Of a stretch of 36,188 bases of DNA, positions 15,955 through 28,285 are shown in pieces. How positions within the stretch are numbered: the stretch's first letter is position 1; the number at the start of each line of letters is the position of its first letter. Below the pieces are notes generated by a model that ran no database searches, had not been told where the DNA came from, and worked only from the letters and a program-made list of their open reading frames with translations. A program made the translations under genes and the position numbers. Source of the stretch: an uncultured Eubacteriales bacterium (GTDB lineage: Bacteria; Bacillota; Clostridia; Christensenellales; Aristaeellaceae); NCBI GenBank assembly GCA_900316415.1, contig ONCV01000024.1, positions 1-36,188 on the forward strand, written 5' to 3'.

Positions 15955-15972
15955 CGGCTTCATCGCTTCGCC

Positions 15973-16677
15973 TTACGCTTCCAGTCCCTCGAATCTTCTG
16001 CACCAGGTGTATTTGCTGATGGCGCTGACGCAGGCCCCGGCGCAGTAGGTGTTGAGAAGGTCCCGGATATAGGGCGGCAGGAACTGGTTGAATTTCACTT
16101 CCAGGATCATCCAGTTCTCGTCAAAGGGCGGAACCGTCGGCACCTGGGGATTGAACAGATCCTTGCTCCACAGGCCGGTCCGCAGCTGCTTGTCGAAGGT
16201 GATCCGAACCTCCTCCGCCGGGTGCAGATAAGCCTCACGCACATAATCCACCAGAACCACCGGCCGCAGCAGGTTCACCGTCATCTCCCGGTACATGTCG
16301 TTGAGCAGACCGCTTCGGGTGGTCTCCAGCCCCGTGGGATCCCCGGCCATCAGCTGCTCGCACAGCAGCCGCGGAATGCTGTGGCTCCGCTTGGAGATCA
16401 GGCTTCCCACCTTGGTCTTGCATTCCAGCTTGATCACCCGGTCGCTGAAGTTGTAGATGCGGATCCGGAACTTGTCCCGGTTCGGGTTTCCGTCGATCTT
16501 GTCGTACAGCGCGGTGTTGTACACCGTGTCGAAATAAAGGCTGCGGATATGATACTCGTTGTACTCATCCCCGTTGGGATCCCGCTGCAGGACCTGGTCC
16601 AGGATGCCGCTGAGCACAAAATACTGCTCCTCGTTGATGAAATACTTCAGCTCATGCCGCAGGGGAAGGGTATTCAT
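15973..16677 (-). CDS. VTC-domain (polyphosphate polymerase-like) protein
   Basis: The 234-residue protein is a stand-alone VTC domain of the tunnel-fold (TTM/CYTH-like) type. Basic and acidic tunnel residues are visible in RHELKYFI, IRSLYFDT, KFRIRIYN, IKLECKTK, ILEVKFNQFLP and SKYTWCRR. In yeast Vtc4 the same domain makes polyphosphate from ATP; bacterial versions are assumed to handle polyphosphate or nucleotides, which is unproven here. The ATG at 16677 is preferred because GAGG lies eight bases upstream; a GTG two codons earlier (16683) is possible. It begins about ten bases after the DUF4956 gene, so the two are tightly coupled. The neighbours CotH and DUF4956 form a recurrent trio with this domain. 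Confidence 0.88.
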   Translation of the reverse strand: MNTLPLRHELKYFINEEQYFVLSGILDQVLQRDPNGDEYNEYHIRSLYFDTVYNTALYDKIDGNPNRDKFRIRIYNFSDRVIKLECKTKVGSLISKRSHSIPRLLCEQLMAGDPTGLETTRSGLLNDMYREMTVNLLRPVVLVDYVREAYLHPAEEVRITFDKQLRTGLWSKDLFNPQVPTVPPFDENWMILEVKFNQFLPPYIRDLLNTYCAGACVSAISKYTWCRRFEGLEA

Positions 16678-16687
16678 GGCCACGGCC

Positions 16688-17392
16688 TCACGCCCCCGCT
16701 TCCGTCTGGCATGCCACCAGCGTCGCGTCGTGGACGCCTTCCAGGTTCAGCACCGCGGCCACCAGATCCTGCTTGCTGTCCAGCCGAACCTCCACGGTCA
16801 TCTCCGCGCCGGAACGGGTCACGGTCTTGGACCGCAGCTTCCGCTGCTTCACCGTCCGCCGCAGCAGCTGGGTGATATCCTGCTCCGCGTAGTCGTCATA
16901 GTGCACGACCAGCAGGTAGGCATTTCCCTTCCCCAGCCGCAGGAAGGACATCACGAACAGGATCGCGCTGATCACCAGCACGACCATCAGGGCATGGACA
17001 TACAGTTCCGCCCCCAGCAGAATGCCCATGGTCAGGGCCCAGAACATATAGGCGGTATCCATGGGATCCTTCACTGCCGTCCGGAACCGGACGATGCTCA
17101 GCGCGCCGACCATGCCCATGCTCAGGGCGATGTCGCTCTTGATGCACATGACCACCGGCGTGGTGATCAGCGTCAGCATCATCAGTGTCAGCGCGAAGGT
17201 CGGGCTGTACAGCACGCCCCGGTAGCACCTTTTGTACACGAAGGCAATGATCAGCCCCACCAGGCAGCCCAGCAGCAGCCCGATCAGGATGGTCCAGGGC
17301 GTCAGGCTGGAAAACTGGTTCGTGAAGTACTCGCTCAGGCTCATCTCCTGCTTCAGCAGCTTGCTGACACTTGTGCTTGCGGCGGTTTCCAT
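16688..17392 (-). CDS. DUF4956 membrane protein
   Basis: The 234-residue protein has about four membrane helices (roughly 35-55, 63-83, 88-100 and 112-150). Between them is the conserved MGMVGALSIVRFRTAVKDP motif of DUF4956, and a soluble C-terminal domain of about 80 residues (from YLLVVHYDDY) follows. Known members occur next to VTC-domain genes and are thought to be the membrane partner of the polymerase-like protein, possibly a channel or anchor. That role is inference from gene neighbourhood. It starts 95 bases after the CotH gene and ends about ten bases before the VTC gene. Upstream AGGAGGAAA suits the ATG at 17392. Confidence 0.88.
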   Translation of the reverse strand: METAASTSVSKLLKQEMSLSEYFTNQFSSLTPWTILIGLLLGCLVGLIIAFVYKRCYRGVLYSPTFALTLMMLTLITTPVVMCIKSDIALSMGMVGALSIVRFRTAVKDPMDTAYMFWALTMGILLGAELYVHALMVVLVISAILFVMSFLRLGKGNAYLLVVHYDDYAEQDITQLLRRTVKQRKLRSKTVTRSGAEMTVEVRLDSKQDLVAAVLNLEGVHDATLVACQTEAGA

Positions 17393-17487
17393 GGTTTTTT
17401 TCCTCCTCGATGATCTTGTGCGTGGTTTCTCCGCCCGGGGCCGGGAAAATCTCCCGCCCGGGCTGTCCGGGGAATGGCCGGAGTGCG

Positions 17488-20400
17488 TCAGACCGCGTCC
17501 GGCGGCATTTCGGGCTTCTCGCCCAGGTAGTCCACCATCTGGGCATCCGTCAGCTCAAAGGCGGCCTGCACCATCTCCCAGAGATAGGTGGGCCGCTTCC
17601 GGCAGACGTTCCGCAGACGCTCCACCCGCTTTTCCCAGTACCGGTAGGCGCCGTCCACCGTGGTGGGCACCTCGGAAAGCACCATCTTATCGTTTTCCTC
17701 GCCCCACCGGGCCCAGTGCAGCTCCATCTCCGGCGTGATTTCCTCCACCAGGGGGTTCAGGATGCTCAGCATCCGGTCCGTCGTCAGGAACTGGAACACG
17801 TCTCCCAGCTTCCGCAGGAACCGGTCCTTGTACTCCGGCACACTCAGCAGCTTCCGGAAGATCGTGTTGTCGATCTTCTGGTCGCCCATGCCCTTCTCCT
17901 TGGTATAGCTCTTCGGGCTGTTGAAGTTGGACATGAACATGCCGTAGTCCGCGTCGTACCAGATCCAGCGCCATTTGCTGTCCGTGCCCTTCATGCGGTA
18001 GAAGCGGGTGTTGCCGATATCGCTGTTGCCGACAAACATCTCCAGGGCCAGGTATTCGAACAGGTTGTCCACGTCCACGTTGTCCAGGATGTACTGCAGG
18101 TCCGCCTCGTTCTTCGCGGGGTTTCCTTCCTTGATCTTTTTGACCATGGCCTTGTATTCCTTGTTGCTTCCGTACTTGACGGAGCCGCTGGCCTGCAGGA
18201 TGTCGAAGCTGTCCGCCTGGTCAAAGGTCAGGCCTTCATGCTGGGCCACGAAGAATTTGTCCACCCGCTCCCGCAGGTTCATGTGGCCCCAGTAAATCCC
18301 GTTCAGGTAGACCGCCACCGGCCGCCAGGCCTGGTGGATCACCTTCGCCCCGTACGCGTCCAGCAGCCGGCTCTCAAAGCCATCCTGCAGCCGGGTCCAC
18401 ATGGAATCGTTTCCGCTGTTGCGCAGCACGAAGCTCTTGTATTCCGTATATTCCCGGTCCGGGAACAGCGCCGCCGCGAAGGTTTTGGCGCCGTATTTGC
18501 TCTTTGCCCGGAATTTCATGCTCTTCTGGGGCATATCCAGGCTGTAATCGCCCATCAGGCTGAACTGCGCCCCCTGGTCGAGGATCCGGGTGCCGTCCGT
18601 TCCGTACATCTCCACATGCACGGGGAAGCGCGCGCCGCTGTTCTTCACGTTCCGGTAGGTGGAATTCTTGAAGGGCAGCTTGCCCGCCGCTTCCTTGATG
18701 ATATCCCCCGGCGCCAGCATGCCGTTAACCGGATCCCAGAGGTTGACGGGATCCGTCGCCAGGGAAACCACCGGCAGCGTATGGTAGGCGTTGATCAGCC
18801 AGGTTCCGGTAATAATGTCGCTGCCCTTCAGATTCGGATCCGCCGAGAAAGCCCGGGCCCGGATCAGGGAGGTGAAGTTCAGCTCCAGCCGCTCCCCGTT
18901 GTAGGGCGTGGAAGCGGTGGTCGGATCGGAGCCGTCGGTGGTGTAATAGACCTGCTCTCCCTCCGGCACCGCGATCTCCACATAAACCGTCGAGTAATAC
19001 AACCCGGGCTCCACGGTGAAGGAGGGGGCCTCCGCGAATCCGCCGAAGCCCTGCCCGTTGGCCTGGAAGGGCGTCGGGGTCTCATAATAAAAAAAACCCG
19101 ACATTCCCTGGGTCCGGCCGTAGGAAATATCGGTCCGCTGCTCCGGCAGGATCACCTTGTCCAGAATCCGCCCCGACGGATCCGTCAGCGCCAGGGTTTC
19201 ACAGGCGGTCCGGTTGATTTTGAAGCTGGCCCGGAGCACTGCCGTATCGGCGGAGCCCCGGGTTCCGTCGCAGAGGATCACCTTGTATTCTCCCGCGTCG
19301 ATCAGCGTCCCCTGGGGAAACTGCCATTTCCGTCCCCGGGTCAGCCGGTCGCTGAGCCCGTATCCTGACAGATCCACCGTCTGCATGGAGGAATTGTAGA
19401 TCTCGATCCAGTCCTCATTCCCGGCGGTGGGATAGGTGGAGATGGCATCGTTGGAGGCCAGCACCTCCGAGATGTAAACCCCGGAGGGATTCAGCGCGCG
19501 CAGGTTGGTGTCCATCTGGTTGAAGCCCTGCTGATTGTTGGGCAGGCCCGGCGTGGCCGTCTGGAAAACCTGCATGCTGCCCGCGTCGTTCCGGCCGAAA
19601 CTGCAGTCCTCCGGCAGGTTGTCGATCATCACCCGGTCCACCACATGGCCCCGGCTGTCCGCCAGGATGATGGTTTCCTTCTCCGCGGAGATCCGGAAAT
19701 TGGTATGGGGCACGCCCGTGGCCTGCTCCACCTTGTCCTTCCCGGAGCAGAACACCACGTAGTATCCGTTCCCGGGAATCACGGCGCCCTTGGGGAAGCG
19801 CCACTTCAGGGGCTTGCCCTCGTTGTCGCTCAGGGCATAGTTTTCCAGGGAAACCGCGCTTCCCGTGGTGTTGTAAATCTCCACCCAGTCGCTCAGCTCG
19901 TCGTCCTCGTCCCGCAGCCCCGTCAGGGGATCGGCCATGACCTCGTTGATCACCAGGGAGCCGCCGGACACCATGATGCTTTCCCGGTAGGCCTGATGGC
20001 CTTCCGGCGTGTTGGGGAAGCCGGGGCTGAAATAGGTCACCGCCTGGAAGCCGTCCTCCGTCCGGGCCCAGCTCTCATCCGTGCCCAGGATCGGATACCG
20101 GCAGCTGTCGATCAGATAGGCGTTCGGGTCGTACAGATAAACCGTTTCCCCGACGCTGGAAAGCTTGAATTTCGCGTGGAAGGGAGTGCCGGGCAGCGCC
20201 TGATTCGTATTGGAGCAGAACACGATCACCCGCCCGTCCGCCGGCAGGGTAATGTCCGGAAACAGGAAGCGAATGCTGTCGCTGCGGTCGCTCAGGCCGA
20301 CGCCGTTCAGGCCGATTTCCCGGTCGGAGCTGTTCCAGATCTCCACCCAGTCGGGGTATTCCCCGTTCTCGTCCGTCACGGCAGCCCGGTTGGAGGGCAT

Positions 20401-20640
20401 GATTTCGCTGATCACCAGGCCTTCATAGCGCGGAACCAGCCGTTCGTTTCCCTCCTCCTCGGCCACCGTATAGGTGGCGCGGCGGAGGGGCTCCTTCGGC
20501 GTCAGCAGCACGATCAGCACGATCGCCGCCGCGAAGGCCGCCAGCAGCAGCAGGTTCATCCGTTTCCGGCGCCTGCGCAGCTTCGTGGCCCGGGAAGCGG
20601 ATCTGCGTCCGTGAATCCCGTTTCCGGTATGGCTGTCCAT
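17488..20640 (-). CDS. CotH kinase-like surface protein with three lamin-tail domains
   Basis: The 1050-residue protein starts with a basic N terminus (RRRRKR) and one signal-anchor helix (about 28-47), so the bulk is outside the membrane. Three lamin-tail domains follow (about 73-180, 227-335 and 387-495), each with a DWxEIxN core (DWVEIWNSS, DWVEIYNTT, DWIEIYNSS). Next comes a chitobiase-like beta domain (about 540-615, YYTTDGSDPTT), then a CotH kinase domain (about 620-1000). That domain has KSMKFRAKSKYG (706-717), WRPVAVYLNGIYWGHMNLRE (772-791), NSDIGNTRFYR and WYDADYG (894-900). CotH in Bacillus is an atypical protein kinase of spore coat proteins. Here it may phosphorylate surface proteins or glycans. 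AAAGGAGGGAAG precedes the ATG, and a good promoter lies at 20679-20707. Confidence 0.92.
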   Translation of the reverse strand: MDSHTGNGIHGRRSASRATKLRRRRKRMNLLLLAAFAAAIVLIVLLTPKEPLRRATYTVAEEEGNERLVPRYEGLVISEIMPSNRAAVTDENGEYPDWVEIWNSSDREIGLNGVGLSDRSDSIRFLFPDITLPADGRVIVFCSNTNQALPGTPFHAKFKLSSVGETVYLYDPNAYLIDSCRYPILGTDESWARTEDGFQAVTYFSPGFPNTPEGHQAYRESIMVSGGSLVINEVMADPLTGLRDEDDELSDWVEIYNTTGSAVSLENYALSDNEGKPLKWRFPKGAVIPGNGYYVVFCSGKDKVEQATGVPHTNFRISAEKETIILADSRGHVVDRVMIDNLPEDCSFGRNDAGSMQVFQTATPGLPNNQQGFNQMDTNLRALNPSGVYISEVLASNDAISTYPTAGNEDWIEIYNSSMQTVDLSGYGLSDRLTRGRKWQFPQGTLIDAGEYKVILCDGTRGSADTAVLRASFKINRTACETLALTDPSGRILDKVILPEQRTDISYGRTQGMSGFFYYETPTPFQANGQGFGGFAEAPSFTVEPGLYYSTVYVEIAVPEGEQVYYTTDGSDPTTASTPYNGERLELNFTSLIRARAFSADPNLKGSDIITGTWLINAYHTLPVVSLATDPVNLWDPVNGMLAPGDIIKEAAGKLPFKNSTYRNVKNSGARFPVHVEMYGTDGTRILDQGAQFSLMGDYSLDMPQKSMKFRAKSKYGAKTFAAALFPDREYTEYKSFVLRNSGNDSMWTRLQDGFESRLLDAYGAKVIHQAWRPVAVYLNGIYWGHMNLRERVDKFFVAQHEGLTFDQADSFDILQASGSVKYGSNKEYKAMVKKIKEGNPAKNEADLQYILDNVDVDNLFEYLALEMFVGNSDIGNTRFYRMKGTDSKWRWIWYDADYGMFMSNFNSPKSYTKEKGMGDQKIDNTIFRKLLSVPEYKDRFLRKLGDVFQFLTTDRMLSILNPLVEEITPEMELHWARWGEENDKMVLSEVPTTVDGAYRYWEKRVERLRNVCRKRPTYLWEMVQAAFELTDAQMVDYLGEKPEMPPDAV

Positions 20641-20678
20641 CCGCTTCCCTCCTTTCTTCGCGGCTCAAACTGTTGGAT

Positions 20679-20707
20679 ATTTTACCATACTTGCGCGGTG
20701 TCCGCAA
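20679..20707 (-). promoter_or_regulatory. Promoter of the CotH cluster overlapped by a hairpin
   Basis: On the minus strand TTGCGG (20702-20707) and TAAAAT (20679-20684) are 17 bases apart. An inverted repeat, ACTTGCG/CGCAAGT (20689-20695 with 20703-20709), covers the -35 box and most of the spacer. It could be an operator, or the tail hairpin of the upstream helicase transcript, although no T run follows it on the minus strand. Confidence 0.65.
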
Positions 20708-20725
20708 GTTTTTCGGAAAAGTTGC

Positions 20726-23638
<2,913 letters not shown>

Positions 23639-23713
23639 CGCGCGCATCCTCCGAAAACTTCCTGAACAGGATAAATTTCTACACCGCAGCCGCGCTTTCC
23701 TCCCCGGTTTTCG

Positions 23714-23741
23714 TTGACAGGATCGGAAAAAGTGATATAAT
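23714..23741 (+). promoter_or_regulatory. Promoter of the T-box/thrS transcript
   Basis: Perfect TTGACA (23714-23719) and perfect TATAAT (23736-23741) with a 16-base spacer lie directly before the T-box leader. Confidence 0.8.
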
Positions 23742-23747
23742 TCAGAT

Positions 23748-23972
23748 ATTCCCCGGATGAGGAGGGACACGCCGCGTGCCGTTCGCGCGCCAGAGATCAG
23801 GGGTCCCGGCTGAAAGCCCCTGTCCCGCGTTGCCCGCTGGTACCACCCTCCGACGGCGGCGGCTCATGCCCGTTATCGCGTGGTTCAGAGTGGTTAGGAA
23901 TAACAAGCGGGGTGGAACCGCGGATGCGCTTTTTGCATTCGTCCCAGCGTCACATGGGACGGATGTTTTTTT
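23748..23972 (+). promoter_or_regulatory. Threonyl T-box riboswitch leader
   Basis: The leader has the long stem I, whose base pairs GGAGGG near 23760 with CCCTCC near 23845. A likely threonine specifier ACC lies in its 3' strand (near 23840, within GGTACCACC). The hallmark T-box sequence AGCGGGGTGGAACCGCGG is at 23906-23923. A terminator follows: CATTCGTCCCA (23936-23946) pairs with TGGGACGGATG (23955-23965), then seven T (23966-23972). Uncharged tRNA-Thr would pair with the specifier and with the bulge in the T box to form the antiterminator and allow thrS expression. This explains the 374-base gap between the helicase and thrS starts. Confidence 0.93.
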
Positions 23973-24012
23973 ATCCGTCCGAAACCGGAGAAAAAGAGAG
24001 GAGAGCAGGAGC

Positions 24013-25797
<1,785 letters not shown>

Positions 25798-25809
25798 TTC
25801 CTGTTTTCA

Positions 25810-25851
25810 GCCAGTCCCCGCCGGCTTCCGGCGGGGCTGGCGTTTTGTTTT
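25810..25851 (+). terminator. Terminator of thrS
   Basis: GCCAG and CCCCGCCGG (25810-25824, one bulged T) pair with CCGGCGGGG and CTGGC (25828-25841), followed by GTTTTGTTTT. It lies 13 bases after the thrS stop. Confidence 0.85.
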
Positions 25852-25923
25852 CATGGCGGAACGCTCTGCCGGAGGGGATCCTCCCGCCTCCGTCCGGCTC
25901 CGCCCGTGCAGGAGGGATACCGC

Positions 25924-26088
25924 ATGTTTGGAAGGAAACATCATCCGGAGCGGCCCGAAGAGCGGCGCCCCCGCCGCGGCCGGCGCCGCGGGGCCGGGCT
26001 TTATCTGCTGGCCCTGATCGGGCTCGTCGCCATTGTGTTTGTGCTGATCCGGTTCCTGATCATCCCTTTTCTGGTCATGATCGGATAG
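25924..26088 (+). CDS. Small basic single-pass membrane protein (54 residues)
   Basis: This short gene has AGGAGGG (25911-25917) six bases before its ATG. The N-terminal half is very basic (RKHHPERPEERRPRRGRRR), and a single long hydrophobic helix follows (about 29-53), so it sits in the inner membrane with a positively charged cytoplasmic head. I do not recognise a family. It ends 16 bases before a DUF4230 gene on the same strand, so the two are probably an operon and may interact. An in-frame upstream ATG (25906) overlaps the ribosome binding site and is less likely. Confidence 0.65.
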   Translation: MFGRKHHPERPEERRPRRGRRRGAGLYLLALIGLVAIVFVLIRFLIIPFLVMIG

Positions 26089-26104
26089 GAAGGAGGAACT
26101 GCGT

Positions 26105-26758
26105 TTGCGCCACTCGAAGAGTGATCCGCCTCCGCGGCCCCGCCGCCGGAGGCTTCCCGGGCCCCTGCGCTGGATCCTGAAAATCATCAGCACCGCCCTG
26201 GTCATCTCCCTGGTGCTGGTTTTTCTTCCCCATCTGACCCGGCTGGCCGGCCGGCTCTGGCCGGATCCCACCCGGACCGCCCGTGTCAGCGAGATCCTGC
26301 GCCATGAACTATCCGATTCGGCAAAGCTTGAAGTCACAACGGTGGATGACCAGGGCGTCCTCACGGCCACGGTGAACGCGGCGCTGATCGGGGAAGTGCA
26401 GCGCGTCACCATCGAATACGATTATCATGCCAGCGTCGGCCTGGATCTGGAAAAAACAGAACTGACGGTCCAGGATGGCGTGATGGTTCTGAGCCTTCCG
26501 GATCTGGAGATCATCAGCGATGACCTGTCTCCCACCCACGTGGATCGTCAGGATTTCTGGTATCCTCTGACCGAAAAGCGCCGGGCCCAGCTGCTCAGCC
26601 AGGAGAAAGCGGAACGTGCGGCGGCCGCCCTGAAGGATGCCCGCACAGAGGAAAATCTGGCCCGGATCCGCCGTACTCTTTCCCAGCTTATCGATTCCTG
26701 GCTCGGTCCCGACACCTGGCTTACCATGGTGGAGTTTCGGTTCGCGCAGGTCACATAA
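26105..26758 (+). CDS. DUF4230 family membrane-anchored protein
   Basis: The 217-residue protein has a basic Pro/Arg-rich head, one membrane helix (about 22-43) and an extracytoplasmic domain. That domain resembles DUF4230: an amphipathic ILRHELSDSAKLEVTTV start, then beta-strand pairs YDYHASVGLDLEKTELTVQD and VMVLSLPDLEI, then charged helices. Its function is unknown. The start is a TTG at 26105, chosen because AAGGAGG lies eight bases upstream and no ATG is near. It is cotranscribed with the 54-residue membrane peptide. It ends at a bidirectional terminator shared with the sugar transporter operon. Confidence 0.75.
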   Translation: MRHSKSDPPPRPRRRRLPGPLRWILKIISTALVISLVLVFLPHLTRLAGRLWPDPTRTARVSEILRHELSDSAKLEVTTVDDQGVLTATVNAALIGEVQRVTIEYDYHASVGLDLEKTELTVQDGVMVLSLPDLEIISDDLSPTHVDRQDFWYPLTEKRRAQLLSQEKAERAAAALKDARTEENLARIRRTLSQLIDSWLGPDTWLTMVEFRFAQVT

Positions 26759-26795
26759 AAAGGCCCCGGATTTTCTGATCCGGGGCCCATTCTTT
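26755..26795. terminator. Bidirectional terminator between DUF4230 and transporter genes
   Basis: GGCCCCGGAT (26762-26771) pairs perfectly with ATCCGGGGCC (26778-26787) around a six-base loop. A run of A precedes it, giving TTTTT on the minus strand, and TTCTTTTG follows on the plus strand. It serves the converging genes ending at 26758 (+) and 26803 (-). Confidence 0.9.
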
Positions 26796-26802
26796 TGTAG
26801 CT

Positions 26803-28284
26803 TTATTCCTTGACGCCGCCCAGAGCAACGCCGGCAATGATGTACTTGGAGAATGCAAGGTACACAATGATCAGCGGCAAGGCCGTCATTGTCAGGCCCA
26901 GATAAATGGATCCATATTCCGTACGGTAGATATCGCCGCGCAGTTCCTGCACCATCATCGGCAAGGTCTTCATCTTGGAATCCGTCAGCAGCATCAGGGG
27001 GGTCAGGTAGTTGTTCCAGCTTCCGATCACGGCCATGATGCCCATGGTCGCCATGGCGGGCACCATGATGGGCAGCACGATGCGATTGAAGGTGAAGAAC
27101 TCGCCCGCGCCGTCAATGCGGCTGGCTTCTACCAGGGAGATCTGGAAGTTGGCTTCCAGGTATTGCCGGAAGAAGAACACCGTGCTGGCCGCCGCGATGG
27201 ACGGTATAATCAGCGGCAGGTAGCTGTTGATCCAGCCCAGCTGATACATGAACATGTAAAAGCCGGTACCGGTCACCTGGCCGGGAATCATGATGATGGC
27301 CATCACCACAGCATAGAGAAACTTGTTCCCCTTAAAGTCATACACCTTGAAGCCATACGCTGTCATGGCGGAAAAATACACGCTCAGGATGGTGGATCCG
27401 AAGGCGATAATCGCGCTGTTCTTAAATCCGATGGAAACATCGAAGTTCTTGGTTGCCAGCACATCCCAGTTGTACTTCAGGTAGGTGCCGGGAATCAGGC
27501 TCACGCTCTGCTGAATTGCCTGGCTGGACCGGGTCGCATTCACAATCATGATCCAGAAGGGAACGATCGCCAGAACGCTGAGCAGTGAGCAGAAGACGTA
27601 GATCATGCTGCGTTTGCTGTTCTGTACCGAGCTCAGATGCATGACGAAGGCCACGATGGGGCAAGCCAGCAGCATTACCACCGTCCAGGGGATCAGCTCC
27701 GCATTTCCGTAGGGCAGTTTGATCGGGAATGCGGCGAGCCGGATCAGGCTGTATGCAATCAGCAAAATCGCGCCAAGATGACAGAAGGAAGAAATGGTGT
27801 ACAGCACGCTGACAGATCTGTCCCCCGTTGCAAGAACCAGCACTGCCGCCAGCACCAGAAAAACAGCCGCAGCCCAGATGCAGCCATAGTACACCGGGAA
27901 GTTGGTCTGATAGACCTTGTACTGATTAATGACGGTCTGATCAATTTCCAGATCCGCAGGCAGCTGGGAAGGAAGCAGCGCATAGCTCAGGCCGGCGCCA
28001 GATTCCGAGCTGGCTGTTTCCTGCTTGGCCAACAGTTCGTCCAGCTTGGTCTGCTCCTTGGCTACCTTGTCCCGCTGTTTCTGGATATCCTCTTCGCTCT
28101 TCTTGCCGCCGGCAATCCAGCGATCCAACTGTTTTTGAGCGCTGTCCACTTTCTCCTGCTGTTTTGTGATATCCTCTCCCATGGAAGCAGCAGAATTGTC
28201 GCTGAAGTGTGCCACCGGCAGGAACATGGCAAGGAGGGTCAGCAGCATGCAGACCAGAAAAATGATTTTCCCTGTCTTTTTCAT
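26803..28284 (-). CDS. Sugar ABC transporter permease (MalG-type) with long N-terminal extension
   Basis: The 493-residue protein ends with a normal MalG-like inner-membrane permease (about 226-493), including the ATPase-contact EAA motif EASRIDGAGEFFTFNRIVLP (386-405). Before it lie about 220 extra residues: a membrane helix (8-26), a predicted coiled coil outside the membrane (about 36-90, rich in K/E/Q), and three more helices (134-153, 158-180 and 198-217). Normal MalG-type proteins have about 280 residues. The extension could bind the substrate-binding protein or the wall. It starts one base after the stop of the MalF-type gene, with GGAGGGAAAG upstream. The operon is closed by the terminator at 26755-26795. 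The transported sugar is unknown. Confidence 0.9.
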   Translation of the reverse strand: MKKTGKIIFLVCMLLTLLAMFLPVAHFSDNSAASMGEDITKQQEKVDSAQKQLDRWIAGGKKSEEDIQKQRDKVAKEQTKLDELLAKQETASSESGAGLSYALLPSQLPADLEIDQTVINQYKVYQTNFPVYYGCIWAAAVFLVLAAVLVLATGDRSVSVLYTISSFCHLGAILLIAYSLIRLAAFPIKLPYGNAELIPWTVVMLLACPIVAFVMHLSSVQNSKRSMIYVFCSLLSVLAIVPFWIMIVNATRSSQAIQQSVSLIPGTYLKYNWDVLATKNFDVSIGFKNSAIIAFGSTILSVYFSAMTAYGFKVYDFKGNKFLYAVVMAIIMIPGQVTGTGFYMFMYQLGWINSYLPLIIPSIAAASTVFFFRQYLEANFQISLVEASRIDGAGEFFTFNRIVLPIMVPAMATMGIMAVIGSWNNYLTPLMLLTDSKMKTLPMMVQELRGDIYRTEYGSIYLGLTMTALPLIIVYLAFSKYIIAGVALGGVKE

Positions 28285-28285
28285 A

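Noticed and set aside
23776..24012. N-terminal extension of ThrRS by 79 codons, which might supply the missing TGS domain
   Set aside because: The frame lies inside the T-box and its terminator, and the translation has no TGS-like sequence.
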